From Ridgeia piscesae (lineage: Eukaryota; Annelida; Polychaeta; Sabellida; Siboglinidae), in NCBI GenBank assembly GCA_025642075.2, contig JAODUO010000122.1:27501-91500 (forward strand): a stretch of DNA of 64,000 bases. The letters run 5' to 3'. Positions 1-14,745 of this stretch are shown here, piece by piece (position 1 is the first letter of the stretch; each line of letters begins with the position of its first letter). Made by a program: the position numbers and the translations under genes. Under the pieces are notes generated by a model, which ran no database searches, was not told where the DNA came from, and saw only the letters and a list, made by a program, of their open reading frames with translations.

Positions 1-712
1 GACAGGCTGTGTGTTGTCAGACCAAGCAGAGGCACCGTTGACATAATAGTTGCAGCTCACTAACTCCGAAAAAACATAAGCAAACAGCGATCTCTCTAAA
101 GCGATCTGTTCAAAATCTTTGACACGGTGAACAGTAGTAACCTCTCGAAAATAACAACAAATTTAGTTGTCCTGACGGATTCATTGGCATCTACATCAAC
201 TACCGCCCTGACCGAGGGACAGTCAATTTAAGAAGACCTCATCCGACGTATATTAGGATGTTTCCCGCGATTTCATCTTCGCCGATCATTGCAGCCTCAA
301 TAGCGGATCTGTACAGTTAATTTGCTGAAGATGTACACACCCGTGAACAGGGCATTCGTCACGTATTTGATGGTGTTTAGATAATAAAGTTAAAAAATAT
401 TATCATTAATGCAGAATAACATAGACATGGTGCTCACTACATGTGACAACATCGAACTTATCATTAACACAAGAATAAATGTAAGTTATGCATCAGCCAA
501 CTTCCCGTGAAGAGACGGAAGCTAGACCAGGTGGACAAGTTAACTAACTCTAAAGTTGTCCACGCTGCTGATGAGATCCCTAACGCATTGCGTTTGGATA
601 CCTTCACGCGGTGTAGTGCAGAGAAAAGAAATCAGCATGACAACCAGACTTAGGTGCACGCGCTATTGTGATGCCTACACTACACCTGCGGTTGTCAGAA
701 TGTCTACAAGAG

Positions 713-781
<69 letters not shown>

Positions 782-1107
782 TTCACTTTCTGTCGACATG
801 ACAGTGCTTAGGCTAGCATAGCAACATGTTACATTCATTGCGTAGTAAATACGTTGATACATCGCTACATCATGCTCTGCCTCTTAAATTCAACATTGAT
901 CCCGGAAACATTACACGGGATAAAACAGCTCCTTATGCATGAAATCTGCAAACAAGTGTCATTGCATTCTACACAACCACAACACAACACAAACCAATAC
1001 ATTACTTATATTCATTTCAAGGTCTGGCTTTGTTTTCCAAGCCTTTCGCCTCGATTTGGCCTGAGTGACATTCGTATTTTGTCGCGCCCATCACTTTGCC
1101 ACTACAA
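1..1107. repeat. Segmental duplication, copy I (direct, partner at 11064-12532)
   Basis: Base 1 aligns with base 11064. Similarity continues with indels to 1107, where copy I breaks into a GTGA/TG microsatellite while copy II continues into the intact last exon of gene B. The shared sequence is the 3' flank of gene B plus the 3' part of its last exon. The (TA)n tract at 714-778 sits where copy II has much longer TA arrays. The copy may begin left of the window edge. Apart from the exon fragment at 1017-1107 I see no coding sequence in it. Confidence 0.9.
1017..1107 (-). pseudogene. Truncated copy of the gene B last exon (galaxin-like)
   Basis: On the minus strand this stretch reads in frame from a cysteine through GKVM, TKYECHSGQI and ENKARP to a stop codon at 1017-1019. 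It matches the last 29 codons of gene B's third exon (12442-12617) with a few substitutions. The 5' part of the exon, with its splice acceptor and both CC pairs, is missing. It is cut exactly where the (GTGA)n/(TG)n array begins at 1108. No matching exon 1 or 2 lies upstream on this strand, since the next gene (A) is on the plus strand. It is a non-functional fragment carried by the segmental duplication. Confidence 0.85.
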
Positions 1108-2035
<928 letters not shown>

Positions 2036-2165
2036 GGAGAGTGTATGTGTTTATGTGTGAGTGTATATACGAGTGTGTGTATATTTAGAATATTTAAAAA
2101 AGTTGGGGAAAAGCGAGGGAGTGAAATAACGAATGGTGCTATTCTTTCTTAAGTACGATATATAC

Positions 2166-2180
2166 GTGACCAAAGGTCAC
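2166..2180. promoter_or_regulatory. Possible nuclear-receptor-type everted element upstream of gene A
   Basis: GTGACC-AAA-GGTCAC is a 6-3-6 symmetrical pair of GGTCA half-sites in everted orientation, about 205 bp upstream of the gene A start codon. A TATATA stretch lies immediately 5' of it (about 2158-2163). The half-site matches the AGGTCA core bound by nuclear receptors. Binding is inference only. Confidence 0.3.
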
Positions 2181-2386
2181 TCGACTTACACTTGGTGAGT
2201 TTCACCGCAGATACTCGTAGAGAGGTGTCACTAAATCGCTTGGCACACTAACATTATGTTTGCTAAATTACATGCTAAATGCGGAAGGTAAACATTAATC
2301 ACAAGGAGACACGGTGGTGTTGCTCCATTTACAAGCACTACCACACCATTGCCAGATGTACGATAACATCCCGCCAGCAAAGCGCA

Positions 2387-2526
2387 ATGTCAAGACTACA
2401 GTTGGTGTTGTGTGGACTCCTGCTCATTGCGTGTGGCAGTGAAGGCTGGTTTTCTGATCGAAAGGGTAAGACATTGTGTCACAGAAATGTTAACGCTAAA
2501 AAATTCGTGCTATGTAACATAAGTAA

Positions 2527-2557
<31 letters not shown>

Positions 2558-2619
2558 TGTATGTATGTATGTATGTATGTATGTATGTATGTATGTATGT
2601 ATGTATGTATGTATGTATG

Positions 2620-2650
<31 letters not shown>

Positions 2651-2677
2651 GTATGTATGTGTGTATGTATGTGTGTA

Positions 2678-2725
<48 letters not shown>

Positions 2726-2775
2726 TGTATATATGATATATAAACGATATGTTTAAATATTTATATACCTAATCA

Positions 2776-2832
<57 letters not shown>

Positions 2833-2847
2833 GTTTATAATATATAT

Positions 2848-2883
<36 letters not shown>

Positions 2884-2991
2884 TTATATATATATATATA
2901 TAATGCATTTTGTTAAAAAAGAATAAGCATATATATATATATGTATGTGTGTATGTTTAAATTAAAAACTTCAAACATATAAAAATATAAA

Positions 2992-3043
<52 letters not shown>

Positions 3044-5497
3044 GCATTGTTATGAAGTATAAAGCACAGTGTTCGATTAAATGAAATCGAGGCAGTTAAT
3101 GTTATGTAGGCACAATATCATATATGGTAAAAAAACTTAAATTTGCATATGATGTAAAGATTATATCCGAGTGCGCGCCTATGCGTATGTTGGTAGATAT
3201 GTGTGTATGCGGGCTGGTGAGCAGTTTGTACGTGCGTGCGTGTGTGCGTGCGTGCGTGCGTGCGTATGTATCCCTTCGCCCGTCGGTCCGTCGGTCCGTC
3301 GGTCCGTCGGTCCGTCGGTCCGTCGGTCCGTCGGTCCGTCGGTCCGTCGGTCCGTCGGTCCGTCGGTCCGTCGGTCCGTCGGTCCGTCGGTCCGTCGGTC
3401 CGTCGGTCCGTCGGTCCGTCGGTCCGTCGGTCCGTCGGTCCGCGGCCGCGGTCCGTCGGTCCGTCGGTCCGCGGGGGCCCTCGGTCCGTCGGTCCGTCGG
3501 TCCGTCGGTCCGTCTCCGTCGGTCCGTCGGTCCGTCGGTCCGTCGGTCCGTCGGTCCGTCGGTCCGTCGGTCCCTCGGTCCGTCGGTCCCTCGGTCCCTC
3601 GGTCCGTCGGTCCGTCGGTCCGTCGGTCCGTCGGTCCGTCGGTCCGTCGGTCCGTCGGTCCGTCGGTCCGTCGGTCCGTTCCGTCTCCGTGGGCCGTTGT
3701 CCGTCGGTCCGTCGGTCCGTCGGTCCGTCGGTCCGTCGGTCCGTCGGTCCGTCGGTCCGTCGGTCCGTCGGTCCGTCGGTCCGTCGGTCCGTCCGTCGGT
3801 CCGTCGGTCCGTCGGTCCGTCGGTCCGTCGGTCCGTCGGTCCGTCGGTCCGTGGTCCGTCGGTCCGTCGGTCCGTCGGTCCGTCGGTCCGTCGGGCCGTC
3901 CGTCCGTCCGTCCGTCCGTCCGTCCGTCCGTCCGTCCGTCCGTCCGTCGGTCCGTCGGGCCGTCGGGCCGTCGGTCCGTCGGGCCGTCGGGCCGTCGGTC
4001 CGTCGGTCCGTCCGTCCGTCCGTCCGTCCGTCCGTCCGTCCGTCCGTCCGTCCGTCCGTCCGTCCGTCCGTCCGTCCGTCCGTCCGTCCGTCCGTCCGTC
4101 CGTCCGTCCGTCCGTCCGTCCGTCCGTCCGTCCGTCCGTCCGTCCGTCCGTCCGTCCGTCCGTCCGTCCGTCCGTCCGTCCGTCCGTCCGTCGTCCGTCC
4201 GTCCCTCGCCGCCCCCCGCCGTCCGTCCTCCGTCCGTCCGTCCGTCCGCCCCGTCCGTCCGTCCGTCCGTCCGTCCGTCCGTCCGTCCGTCCGTCCGTCC
4301 GTCCGTCCCCGTCCGTCCGTCCGTCCGTCCGTCCGTCCGTCCGTCCGTCCGTCCGTCCGTCCGTCCGTCCGTCCGTCCGTCCGTCCGTCCGTCCGTCCGT
4401 CCGCCCCTCCGTCCGTCCGTCCGTCCGTCCGTCCGTCCGTCCGTCCGTCCGTCCCTCCGTCCGCCCTCCGTCCGTCCGTCCGGCCGCCGTCCGTCCGTCC
4501 GTCCGTCCGTCCGCCTCCGCCGCCGTCCGTCCGTCCGTCCGTCCGTCCGTCCGTCCGTCCGTCCGTCCGTCCGTCTGTCCGTTTGTAAACATATTTGCCT
4601 GATGATATCATTAGAAAATTACATTTCATTTGCTAACACCTGATACAGTAGCGCTAAAGCTGTCACCTTCTACGTTCAGAATGCTCTGGGACGCCTTACA
4701 ACAGCTTCACCCACCTCTGCTGCTCCGACACGCTCCACGAGAAGACGGGGTTCAACGACTGCTGTCAGGGCGAGTTGTACGACAAAAGAACCGCCTTCTG
4801 TTGGATGAGCTACAGCCTGATGAGCTACACACTAAGTAAGTACCTCACGAGGCGTGAGACTGCGAGTGCTATTTTCTAAACTGCAACCTTTTTATGCGAG
4901 CGAATCTTGCTTTAGTTGTTTTGGCGACTCATTCTCCTTCCCTTGACCTCTTGCGTGGTGGAGGCTGTACCTCCTTTGGCTCTTTTGAGATTGTAACCCA
5001 GTCAGGGCAGCTCTCTTCGGATTTCTTTTCAAGCTGTCTCCCAAACTCTTTTTTACCCTTCTTCGTCAACCATACAACCATTTTATTATTTATTATTATT
5101 TTTATTGTAATTACTTATTTTAAATATTTATTCACTAATTTTTTTTATTCAATTTATTATATTTATTCACTATATTTTAACGCATTACGCAATGTATAAG
5201 GTAGTCGATCAAATAGTTTAGTGCGTGTTTATTATGTTTTACAATACACTTGCGTTAGCAATCACGACCCTTGGGGAAATAAGTTGTACATTTTATAAGG
5301 TTATCGTGAAAAAATAATGTGTTATTATTTTATTTATTATACACACTCATCTGCTTGTTATTGTCATTCCAATCTCAATTCATTCATATTCCTTTTATCC
5401 TCACGCTTTACCGTACATATTTTTCTGACCCAGGTGCTTTATGCTGCCTGTAACGTTTTCTCCCTTCATAGTCAGTGTCAGTGTAGCCAACCCACTT

Positions 5498-5573
<76 letters not shown>

Positions 5574-6037
5574 AAAAAATTTGACATCTAAGTGTGTTTA
5601 AAAAAAAAATAACACCGCCCTCAAACATTACGATAGTGGTTTTTGATTATGAGAATGATGGTCATAATAGCACAATGTAAGACAAAGGTAATTTTACGAA
5701 TCATTCATAAACGGTATTGTCGACTATGATAGTACAATAAGTATAACCTACCATTGGTGACGGCCGATGTAATCAGTCTAACGGTAACGAAAATATAAGT
5801 TTCTTTATATATCGTACTTGCTGATTGTCTAACGCGGCATCATATTCACCTATGTAACTTCGAATGTATGTGATTGTGTCCGCAGAATGCTCCGGTAAGC
5901 CGTATCACTTCCGCAAGGAGAAGTGTTGTGGTGGTCAGATAATGCCAACCTACGATCCGTCCGTCGATTGTTGTGACGGACAAATCATCGACACGTCGAA
6001 ATATGTATGCCAAAAAGGCAACGTGAAACCGTTGTAA
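2387..6037 (+). CDS. Gene A: secreted di-cysteine (galaxin-like) protein, three exons
   Basis: Exons are 2387-2465, 4680-4835 and 5886-6037, 128 codons plus stop. Exon 1 encodes a signal peptide (MSRLQLVLCGLLLIACGSEG) and ends in phase 1 at GGTAAG. Exon 2 (156 bp, acceptor TTCAG, donor AGTAAGT) and exon 3 (acceptor CGCAG) are phase 1. Each carries one cysteine module: C-x11-CC-x12-CC-x11-C in exon 2 and C-x11-CC-x13-CC-x11-C in exon 3. An AATAAA lies at 6053-6058, just after the stop. Galaxins are secreted di-cysteine-repeat proteins known from coral skeletons and squid light organs; the resemblance here is in the paired-cysteine pattern, so the family name is tentative. Exon 2 closely resembles exon 2 of gene B, including FNDCC and ELYDKRTAFCW. 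Intron 1 is filled by long microsatellite arrays. The function is not known. Confidence 0.8.
2525..3050. repeat. (ATGT)n and (TA)n arrays in intron 1 of gene A
   Basis: About 35 uninterrupted ATGT units run from 2529 to about 2676, followed by several (TA)n tracts between 2681 and 3040 separated by short AT-rich spacers. No coding sequence is seen. Confidence 0.95.
3220..4583. repeat. 1.3-kb (CCGT)n / (CCGTCGGT)n minisatellite in intron 1 of gene A
   Basis: After a short GCGT stretch (3231-3265), the array splits into two parts. From about 3280 to 3900 the unit is mostly the octamer GTCGGTCC. From about 3900 to 4580 it is mostly the tetramer GTCC, with a few mixed GGGCC variants near 3950-4010. 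Interruptions such as GCGGCC, CTCC and CCCC variants punctuate it. Frames on both strands stay open for about 450-500 codons because the unit lacks stop codons; these are not genes. The array ends about 100 bp before exon 2. Confidence 0.97.
4836..5885. other. Intron 2 of gene A, no further genes seen
   Basis: AT-rich unique sequence with a (TA)n tract at about 5500-5568. It is bounded by the GTAAGT donor at 4836 and the CAG acceptor at 5883-5885. I see no other exon or element in it. Confidence 0.7.
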
Positions 6038-6059
6038 CGTTTTAAGTTTATGAATAAAA

Positions 6060-7500
6060 GTTGATTGATATCTTTGTAATTCGTCAGTGTTACTATGGCG
6101 ATACGTTGTAGGTAGGTCTGGTGGATTTCTGCTAAAACAGTCAAGTGGCGAAGTATAGGCTCTCGCTATTTTGTCCACACTCAGACTGTATGCTCACATT
6201 TTATGTTTTTATGTAAAACGTATTACATTTTATAATATAATTTTAACCATAATTACAACAATGTCCTCAACCGCATGTCTAAAATCAGAAATACAGCTAT
6301 GCCACCGTTAGACTAAACATTGGTCGTTGGTGGAACCCATTAACTGAGACACGGAGAGCAATCAGTCTATTCGCCACTGGTAAATACACCGGAACACAAA
6401 CTCTCTTATCATGGGTTTTTAAACGTTACCTTGTAGAAACGTTCGTTGCACTTTTCCATGCCACGTGCTCTGCAGAAATAATCCATACAAGAAGCTGAAA
6501 ACGGATCTATTGTGTCCCTATGCAAGGAAAAGAACAATCATCAAGCATACATCAACCAACGTTTGATATCCCGGTTGTCTATTGCTGGAGAGACCCTTTC
6601 GCGTTGGCCAAGAAGACGTGACAACTGAAGAAGTCAAGAAAAATCAATGACTGTTGGACTTTCAATGGCAAAGTTGTAGTAAAGACTATAGACGGCGTTG
6701 TGAAAGAAATCCGGTCTGACGTTGACTTAACTGGGTATTGAACCGGCGATTGTGATTGATAACCTACAACCTGAAACTGGCGATATCAATCATTTCTTAT
6801 TTTACATTTGATCCACAAAAGTGTGCTAGCATTATCTGCAGAAACAGTTTTGTAAAGTGAGCAATCAATATTTTCCGGTATTCGTAATAATTGTTTAGGT
6901 ATAGTTCTGTTGGCTGTGGTATCTTGTTAAGCTGATTAATTTTTGTTGACAGTGCTGTCATCATCATAATTATTTTTTATTATGTAGACATTCAAACTTG
7001 TAGTTGTGTTCGCTGCCATAATTACGTGCAGACAGAATTGTTTGACTACGCCATTGCTATGTTCAGTTATACGTAATACATTTTTCTAATTATGTTGCCT
7101 ATGCTAACACTTTATGTGAATACAGTTTTGTTTACAGTGCTACCACTATGTGTAGATGTACATGTTTTGGTTGTGTCACTATGCACAAACACAATTTTTG
7201 TTAACTGCACTATCGTTATGTGCAGATTTATTTTTTAGATCGTCTAAACATATATTTCAATTTAACTACTTCCTCCCTATGAATACGTCGTGATGTTTTT
7301 AACTCGGAGCCTAATTAGCTTTCTATTTTAATGTTTTCTTCATTGAAATCAATGCGATGGTTATCTCTACTCAATTACAAGTTTTCACATATATTAACAC
7401 TTTAGTAAGAACTGTAGTGTGCTTGAAAATGTACAACTCAATGAATTGTATTTCGTATATCTATCACAATATCTTTATACAAAGACTCGTTTTTTAGTCA
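6060..7500. other. Non-coding stretch between gene A and the LINE
   Basis: No open frame or recognisable domain is seen. Part of 6960-7500 may be the 5' untranslated region of the LINE that follows. It contains loosely repeated phrases around CAGTGCTA and CTATGTG, but I could not place a 5' end or target-site duplication. Confidence 0.5.
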
Positions 7501-10500
7501 CAGTATAAAGAAATCATTTCAATTCAACGAAAATGACTTCGGATGAAGCTTTCCTCTCCTATTCAGGAGGTATTCTAAACAACTGCTTAACAAATATATT
7601 ACATATAAATGAAAATGAAACTGACATAAACGAACAACAAATAATTCGTCGTTCGTCATATTATGATTTCGACCAGTTTAGTAAGTTAGCTAAGGAAAAC
7701 AAAAACTCTTTTAGTATTTTAAGTGCAAATATTCAGTCTGTAAATGGCAAGTTTTCTTAACTTGAGGCATTCATAGAAGAACTAAATACTGTAAACTAGA
7801 GTATAATATATCTTCAAGAGACATGGATAGATGAAAGTGAGGATATATCGCCATTTCATTTACAAGGCTATGACTGTATATCACAGGGTAAAACATGTAC
7901 CAGTAAAGGAGGGCTGATAATATAATGTAGATGACCAGTATAAATCAGAGTAACATTTAAGCTCAATGCCTATGAACACTGGGAAGGGTTGATAGTTAAA
8001 GTACAGGGTAATTCTCTACCTAAGACGTTTACTACTGGAAATATATATATCGATCCCCGAGAACGCGAAATGACGATTTAAACGTATTTATAAATGAATT
8101 TACACCAATTATATCGAGATTGGATAACTGTAGTAATGATATCATTATTGCCGGGGACTTTAATATTAAATGAAAATGACATGTTTAGTAGCTTCTTTGA
8201 CACGGTAATATCGCATAGTCTGTATCCTCAAATAACTCTACCAACTAGATTTACTAGAACAACTGGAACCCTTATAGATAATTTATTTTGTAGACTTCAC
8301 AAATCAATATTAGAAAATACCGCAGGGATATTAACTAAACGATTTTCCGATCACCAACCGTATTTTATGATTATGCATAATACTGAAACAATTATATTCC
8401 CTTCCTAAATATGTAATAATAAATACCGTACATGCGGACGCAATGGTAAGTGTTACGAATGAAATAAAATCCGTTAACATTTATGAAAACTAAATAACAA
8501 TCCAACAGCTGACCCAAATTGTAATTATGATATAATATACAAAGAAATTACACGTGCTAAAACTATACATATGCCAAACAAGTTACTAAAATGTAATAGA
8601 TATAAACATAAGAAATCAACTTGGATCACCCATGGTCTGTTAACATCAATCAGATATCGATACAAAATGTATAAACAATTAAAAGTAACAAATGCCAGTT
8701 CAAATAATTATGAAACTATTAAAATTAATCTAAAAGCCTATAACACAATATTAACGGAAAACATTCGTGCGGCTAAGCAAATTTATTTTGAATCTTGTTT
8801 TTCACTTTTTAAGAATGATATACGAAATACCTGGAAAACAATAAATGAATGTCTGTCAAAAACATACTAAAAATGTTTCCCAGTTCATTTTGAAGACAAT
8901 GGCAATCAAATGTTAGACAAACAAAAAATTGCTGATACCTTTAATAACCATTTCACAAATATAGCTCAGACTATTGTAAATGATATCAAGTATGAAGGAA
9001 CCGAAGATTTTAGTTATTATCTAAATAAACAAATACACTCAACTTTTAAAATAAACAGTGTAAATGAAGAGATAATAATACATAATTTACCCACAAAACA
9101 TAATTGTGGATTCGATGGTATCTATTCAAAAAAATTAAAATAAATGAACCTGCAATCATAAAATCATTGACTCTGGTAATAAATCAAGTGGTAAATACGG
9201 GAATTTTTCCAGATACACTAAACATTACCAAAGTAACTCCAATTTTTAAAAAGGGTGATCCCACATTATTTAAAAACTACAGACCAATCTCTCTATTACC
9301 AACTATATCAACGGTACTACAGAAAATAATCTTTACCCAGATATCTTCACATTTTAATGAAGCTAAATTATTGTTTCGATAACCAATATGGTTTTAGACC
9401 AAAACACTGCACTGAGTATGTTGCGCTTGAATTAGTAGATAGAATTATAAATCACATGGACAAAAATGAGGTGCCAATTAATATATTTCTTGACTTATCA
9501 AAGGTCTTTGATACCATTGACCATAACATGTTATCACATAAATTAAGGTTTTATGGATGGTTCGACTCTACTTTTATTTGAAAGTTATGTTGAAATTGAT
9601 GAAATGCAATCAGAAACCCTTCCAGTAAAAATCGGAGTTCCACAAGCATACATTTTAATACCTTTATTGTTTACTATTTATATTAATGATTTCCCACAAG
9701 TCAGTAATATATTTAACTTCATTATGTATGCAGATTATTCAACACTCTCCAGTACATTAAACAAATTTACTGATAGCACACAAAATAAAAACAAGAGCTT
9801 AGAATCCTTAATAAGTTATGAACTCGGGAAAGTTATAGAATGTCTAAATATAAATAAATTGTCCTTAAACAAAAATAATCTATATGTATGATTTTTCATG
9901 AAACTAGAAAAGAGATGCAAACTCTTACTCTTAAAATCGATAACATAAATATCGAACAAGTGGATGAATTTAATTTTCTAGGATTAACTCTGGACGCCAA
10001 AAAAAAACACGTAAATAAAATCGCAAATAAATGTTCCGAAACTACAGGCGTTTCAATCAAACTAAAGCATATACTGCCGCTAGACATAAAAACACTTCTA
10101 TACAATTCTCTAATCTTATCACTTATTAATTATTGTATTACGGTTTGAGGATATAAAGGTAGTCGAATATTGAGAATTCAAAAAGGCAGTTCGAATAATA
10201 ACATTGAACAGGTACAATTCACACACTGAACCACTTTTTAAAACACTTCAAATATTGAAAATAGATTATCAATTAAAACCGCAAGAATTTAAATTTTTCT
10301 ATAAATATAGGCATGGTAATGTGACAGTTTACTTATAAAATTGGAATATTATCCCCAATTATAATATACACAGTCGTGATACCCGCAAAGCTACAAATAT
10401 ACACACTTCTATGACAACACATGAATTTGGCAAAAAGTGCCTTAAATACAATTTGCCTCATATTATAAATGATACTCCAGAATTCGTTTTGGAATACATT

Positions 10501-11017
10501 GTTACTCACAGTTTACGTGGGTTTGCGTATTACTTAAAAATGTATCTCTTACAAAAATATCAAAACGTATGTACAATATGTGATTGTTACATATGTCAGT
10601 TTAATACACAAAGTCATCAGAATTTTAATATGCACATATATGGATAGATGCAATGAAATAGTATATGTATTTTTATTGTTATTTAATTATTCCTACTTAC
10701 TTATACTATAGAGAAGCATGTACACATGCATCAGATATAGAATAAACTATTAAGAGAAAACAAATCGTATTGAAGAACAAATTACTATTAAAGTGACAAT
10801 TACTATACATACGTATATTGAGAGGTTAACTAAATGTATAATTACTACTAGTGGCTCCTGTGGTAGCGACTTTTCGGTCTTAACAGGAGTCACTGACCCC
10901 CATTTCACTGGTCTAAATTACTGATGTATGACGTTTTGTTTCACCTTATGATTATTGAATTCATGTAATTAGTGTGGGTTCAAAAAATAAACATCTTATT
11001 CTTGTTCTTGTTCTTCC
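7500..11017 (+). mobile_element. Dead non-LTR retrotransposon (LINE, CR1/Jockey-like), plus strand
   Basis: A single decayed ORF2 is spread over several frames. The start at 7533 leads into SILSANIQSVNGKF, the first endonuclease motif. QETW (about 7818) and AGDFNI (about 8150, with the residue after it a stop) are further endonuclease motifs, and SDHQP (about 8350) is the last. The reverse transcriptase follows: FKKGDP...FKNYRPISLLP (9247-9300), YGFRP (about 9390), DLSKVFDTIDHN (about 9500), VPQAYILIPLLFTIYINDFP (about 9640) and a YADYS in place of the catalytic YADD/FADD (about 9730). The C-terminal region (about 10411-10640) carries CTICDCYIC. The 3' end is a short TTCTTG tandem tail at about 10996-11015, typical of CR1/L2-type LINEs. 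Stops and frameshifts at about 7760, 8166, 8870, 9141 and 9380 make it inactive. The clade is inferred from motif style. Confidence 0.85.
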
Positions 11018-11063
11018 CGCGTACTCCTGATCCTCCATTATGGAGAGAGGTCATCTTCTACCT

Positions 11064-12532
<1,469 letters not shown>

Positions 12533-12724
12533 CACTCTTTCGTCGGGTCCCAGGTCGCCATCACGTCATCCCCGCAACACGTCTCGTACTCCGTGTGGAA
12601 CTGCTGGCCGCTGCAGTCTGTCGACACACGTGGGCGGGAGTATTGAGGTGAACGTGAAGCCGGGTTATAATATATTTCATCATGTTTCTGATTATTAAAT
12701 GTAACATGTAAACATTCCAAGAAA

Positions 12725-14745
12725 ACAAACACTGCCACAATTACAACTACCACCACTACCACCAATACCACCATTACCACGACGACCACCACTACCACCA
12801 CTACCCCCACTACCACCATTACCACCACTACCACCATTCCCACCACTACCACCACTACCACCATTACCACGACGACCACCAATACCACCATTACCACCAC
12901 GACCACCACTACCACCACTACCACCACTACCACCGTTACCACCGTTACCACCACTACCACCACTACCACCACTACCACCACTACCACCACTACCCCCAAA
13001 CCACTACCACCACTACCACCACTACCACCACTACCACCAATACCACCAATACCACCACTACCACCACTACCACCACTACCACCACTACCACCACTACCAC
13101 CACTACCACCACTACCACCACTACCACCACTACCACCACTACCACCACTACCACCACTACCGCCACTACCACCACTACCACCACTACCACCACTACCACC
13201 ACTACCACCACTACCACCACTACCACCACTACCACCACTACCACCATTACCACCACTACCACCACTACCACCACTACCACCACTACCACCACTACCACCA
13301 CTACCACCACTACCACCACTACCACCACTACCACCACTACCACCACTACCACCACTACCACCACTACCACCATTACCACCACTACCACCACTACCACCAC
13401 TACCACCACTACCACCATCACCACCACTATCACCACTACCATCACTACCACCACTATCACCATCACCACCACTATCACCACTACCATCACTACCACCACT
13501 ACCACCATCACCACCACTATCACCACTACCACCACTACCACCACTACCACCATTACCACCACTACCACCACTACCACCACTACCACCACTACCACCACTA
13601 CCACCTTACCACCACTACCACCACTACCACCACTACCACCTACCACCACTACCACCACTACCACCACTACCACCACTACCACCACTACCACCATTACCAC
13701 CATTACCACCACTACCACCGCTACCACCGCTACCACCGCTACCACCACTACCACCGCTACCACCACTACCACCAGTACCACCACTACCACCACTACCACC
13801 ACTACCACCACTACCACCACTACCACCACTACCACCATCACCACCATCACCACCACTATCACCACTACCATCACTACCACCACTATCACCATCACCACCA
13901 CTACCACCACTACCACCACTACCACCACTACCACCATCACCACCACTACCACCACTACCACCACTACCACCACTACCACCACTACCACCACTACCACCAC
14001 TACCACCACTACCACCACTACCACCATCACCACCATCACCACCACTATCACCACTACCATCACTACCACCACTATCACCATCACCACCACTACCACCACT
14101 ACCACCACTACCACCACTACCACCGCTACCACCACTACCACCACTACCACCACTACCACCACTACCACCACTACCACCACTACCACCATCACCACCACTA
14201 CCACCGCTACCACCACTACCACCAGTACCACCACTACCACCACTACCACCACTACCACCACTACCACCACTACCACCACTACCACCACTACCACCATCAC
14301 CACCATCACCACCACTATCACCACTACCATCACTACCACCACTATCACCATCACCACCACTACCACCACTACCACCACTACCACCACTACCACCGCTACC
14401 ACCACTACCACCACTACCACCACTACCACCACTACCACCACTACCACCACTACCACCACTACCACCACTACCACCATCACCACCATCACCACCACTATCA
14501 CCACTACCATCACTACCACCACTATCACCATCACCACCACTACCACCACTACCACCACTACCACCACTACCACCATCACCACCACTACCACCACTACCAC
14601 CATTACCACCACTACCACCACTACCACCACTACCACCACTACCACCACTAACTACCACCACTACCACCACTACCACCACTACCACCACTACCACCACTAC
14701 CACCACTACCACCACTACCACCACTACCACCACTACCACCAGCTA
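12725..14745. repeat. 2-kb (ACCACT)n hexanucleotide array with higher-order structure, intron 2 of gene B
   Basis: The basic unit is CACTAC with variants CATTAC, CGCTAC, CATCAC and CACTAT. From about 13400 a block with the order CATCAC, CATCAC, CACTATCAC, CACTACCATCAC, CACTATCACCATCAC recurs near 13838, 14028, 14298 and 14478, spaced 180-270 bp apart. Valine-rich and GGS-rich minus-strand frames across it are artefacts of the repeat. Confidence 0.95.

Noticed and set aside
3102..4643. Open frames of about 450-500 codons on both strands (GRTD- and SVRP-rich)
   Set aside because: These are repeat translations of the (CCGT)n array inside intron 1 of gene A; several frames are open at once.
5846..6178. 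110-codon minus-strand frame opposite gene A exon 3
   Set aside because: It is a shadow of the real exon, which has matching splice sites, phase and cysteine pattern on the plus strand.
12990..14739. Long minus-strand valine-rich and GGS-rich frames
   Set aside because: Repeat translations of (ACCACT)n in intron 2 of gene B. Silk-like composition is coincidental.
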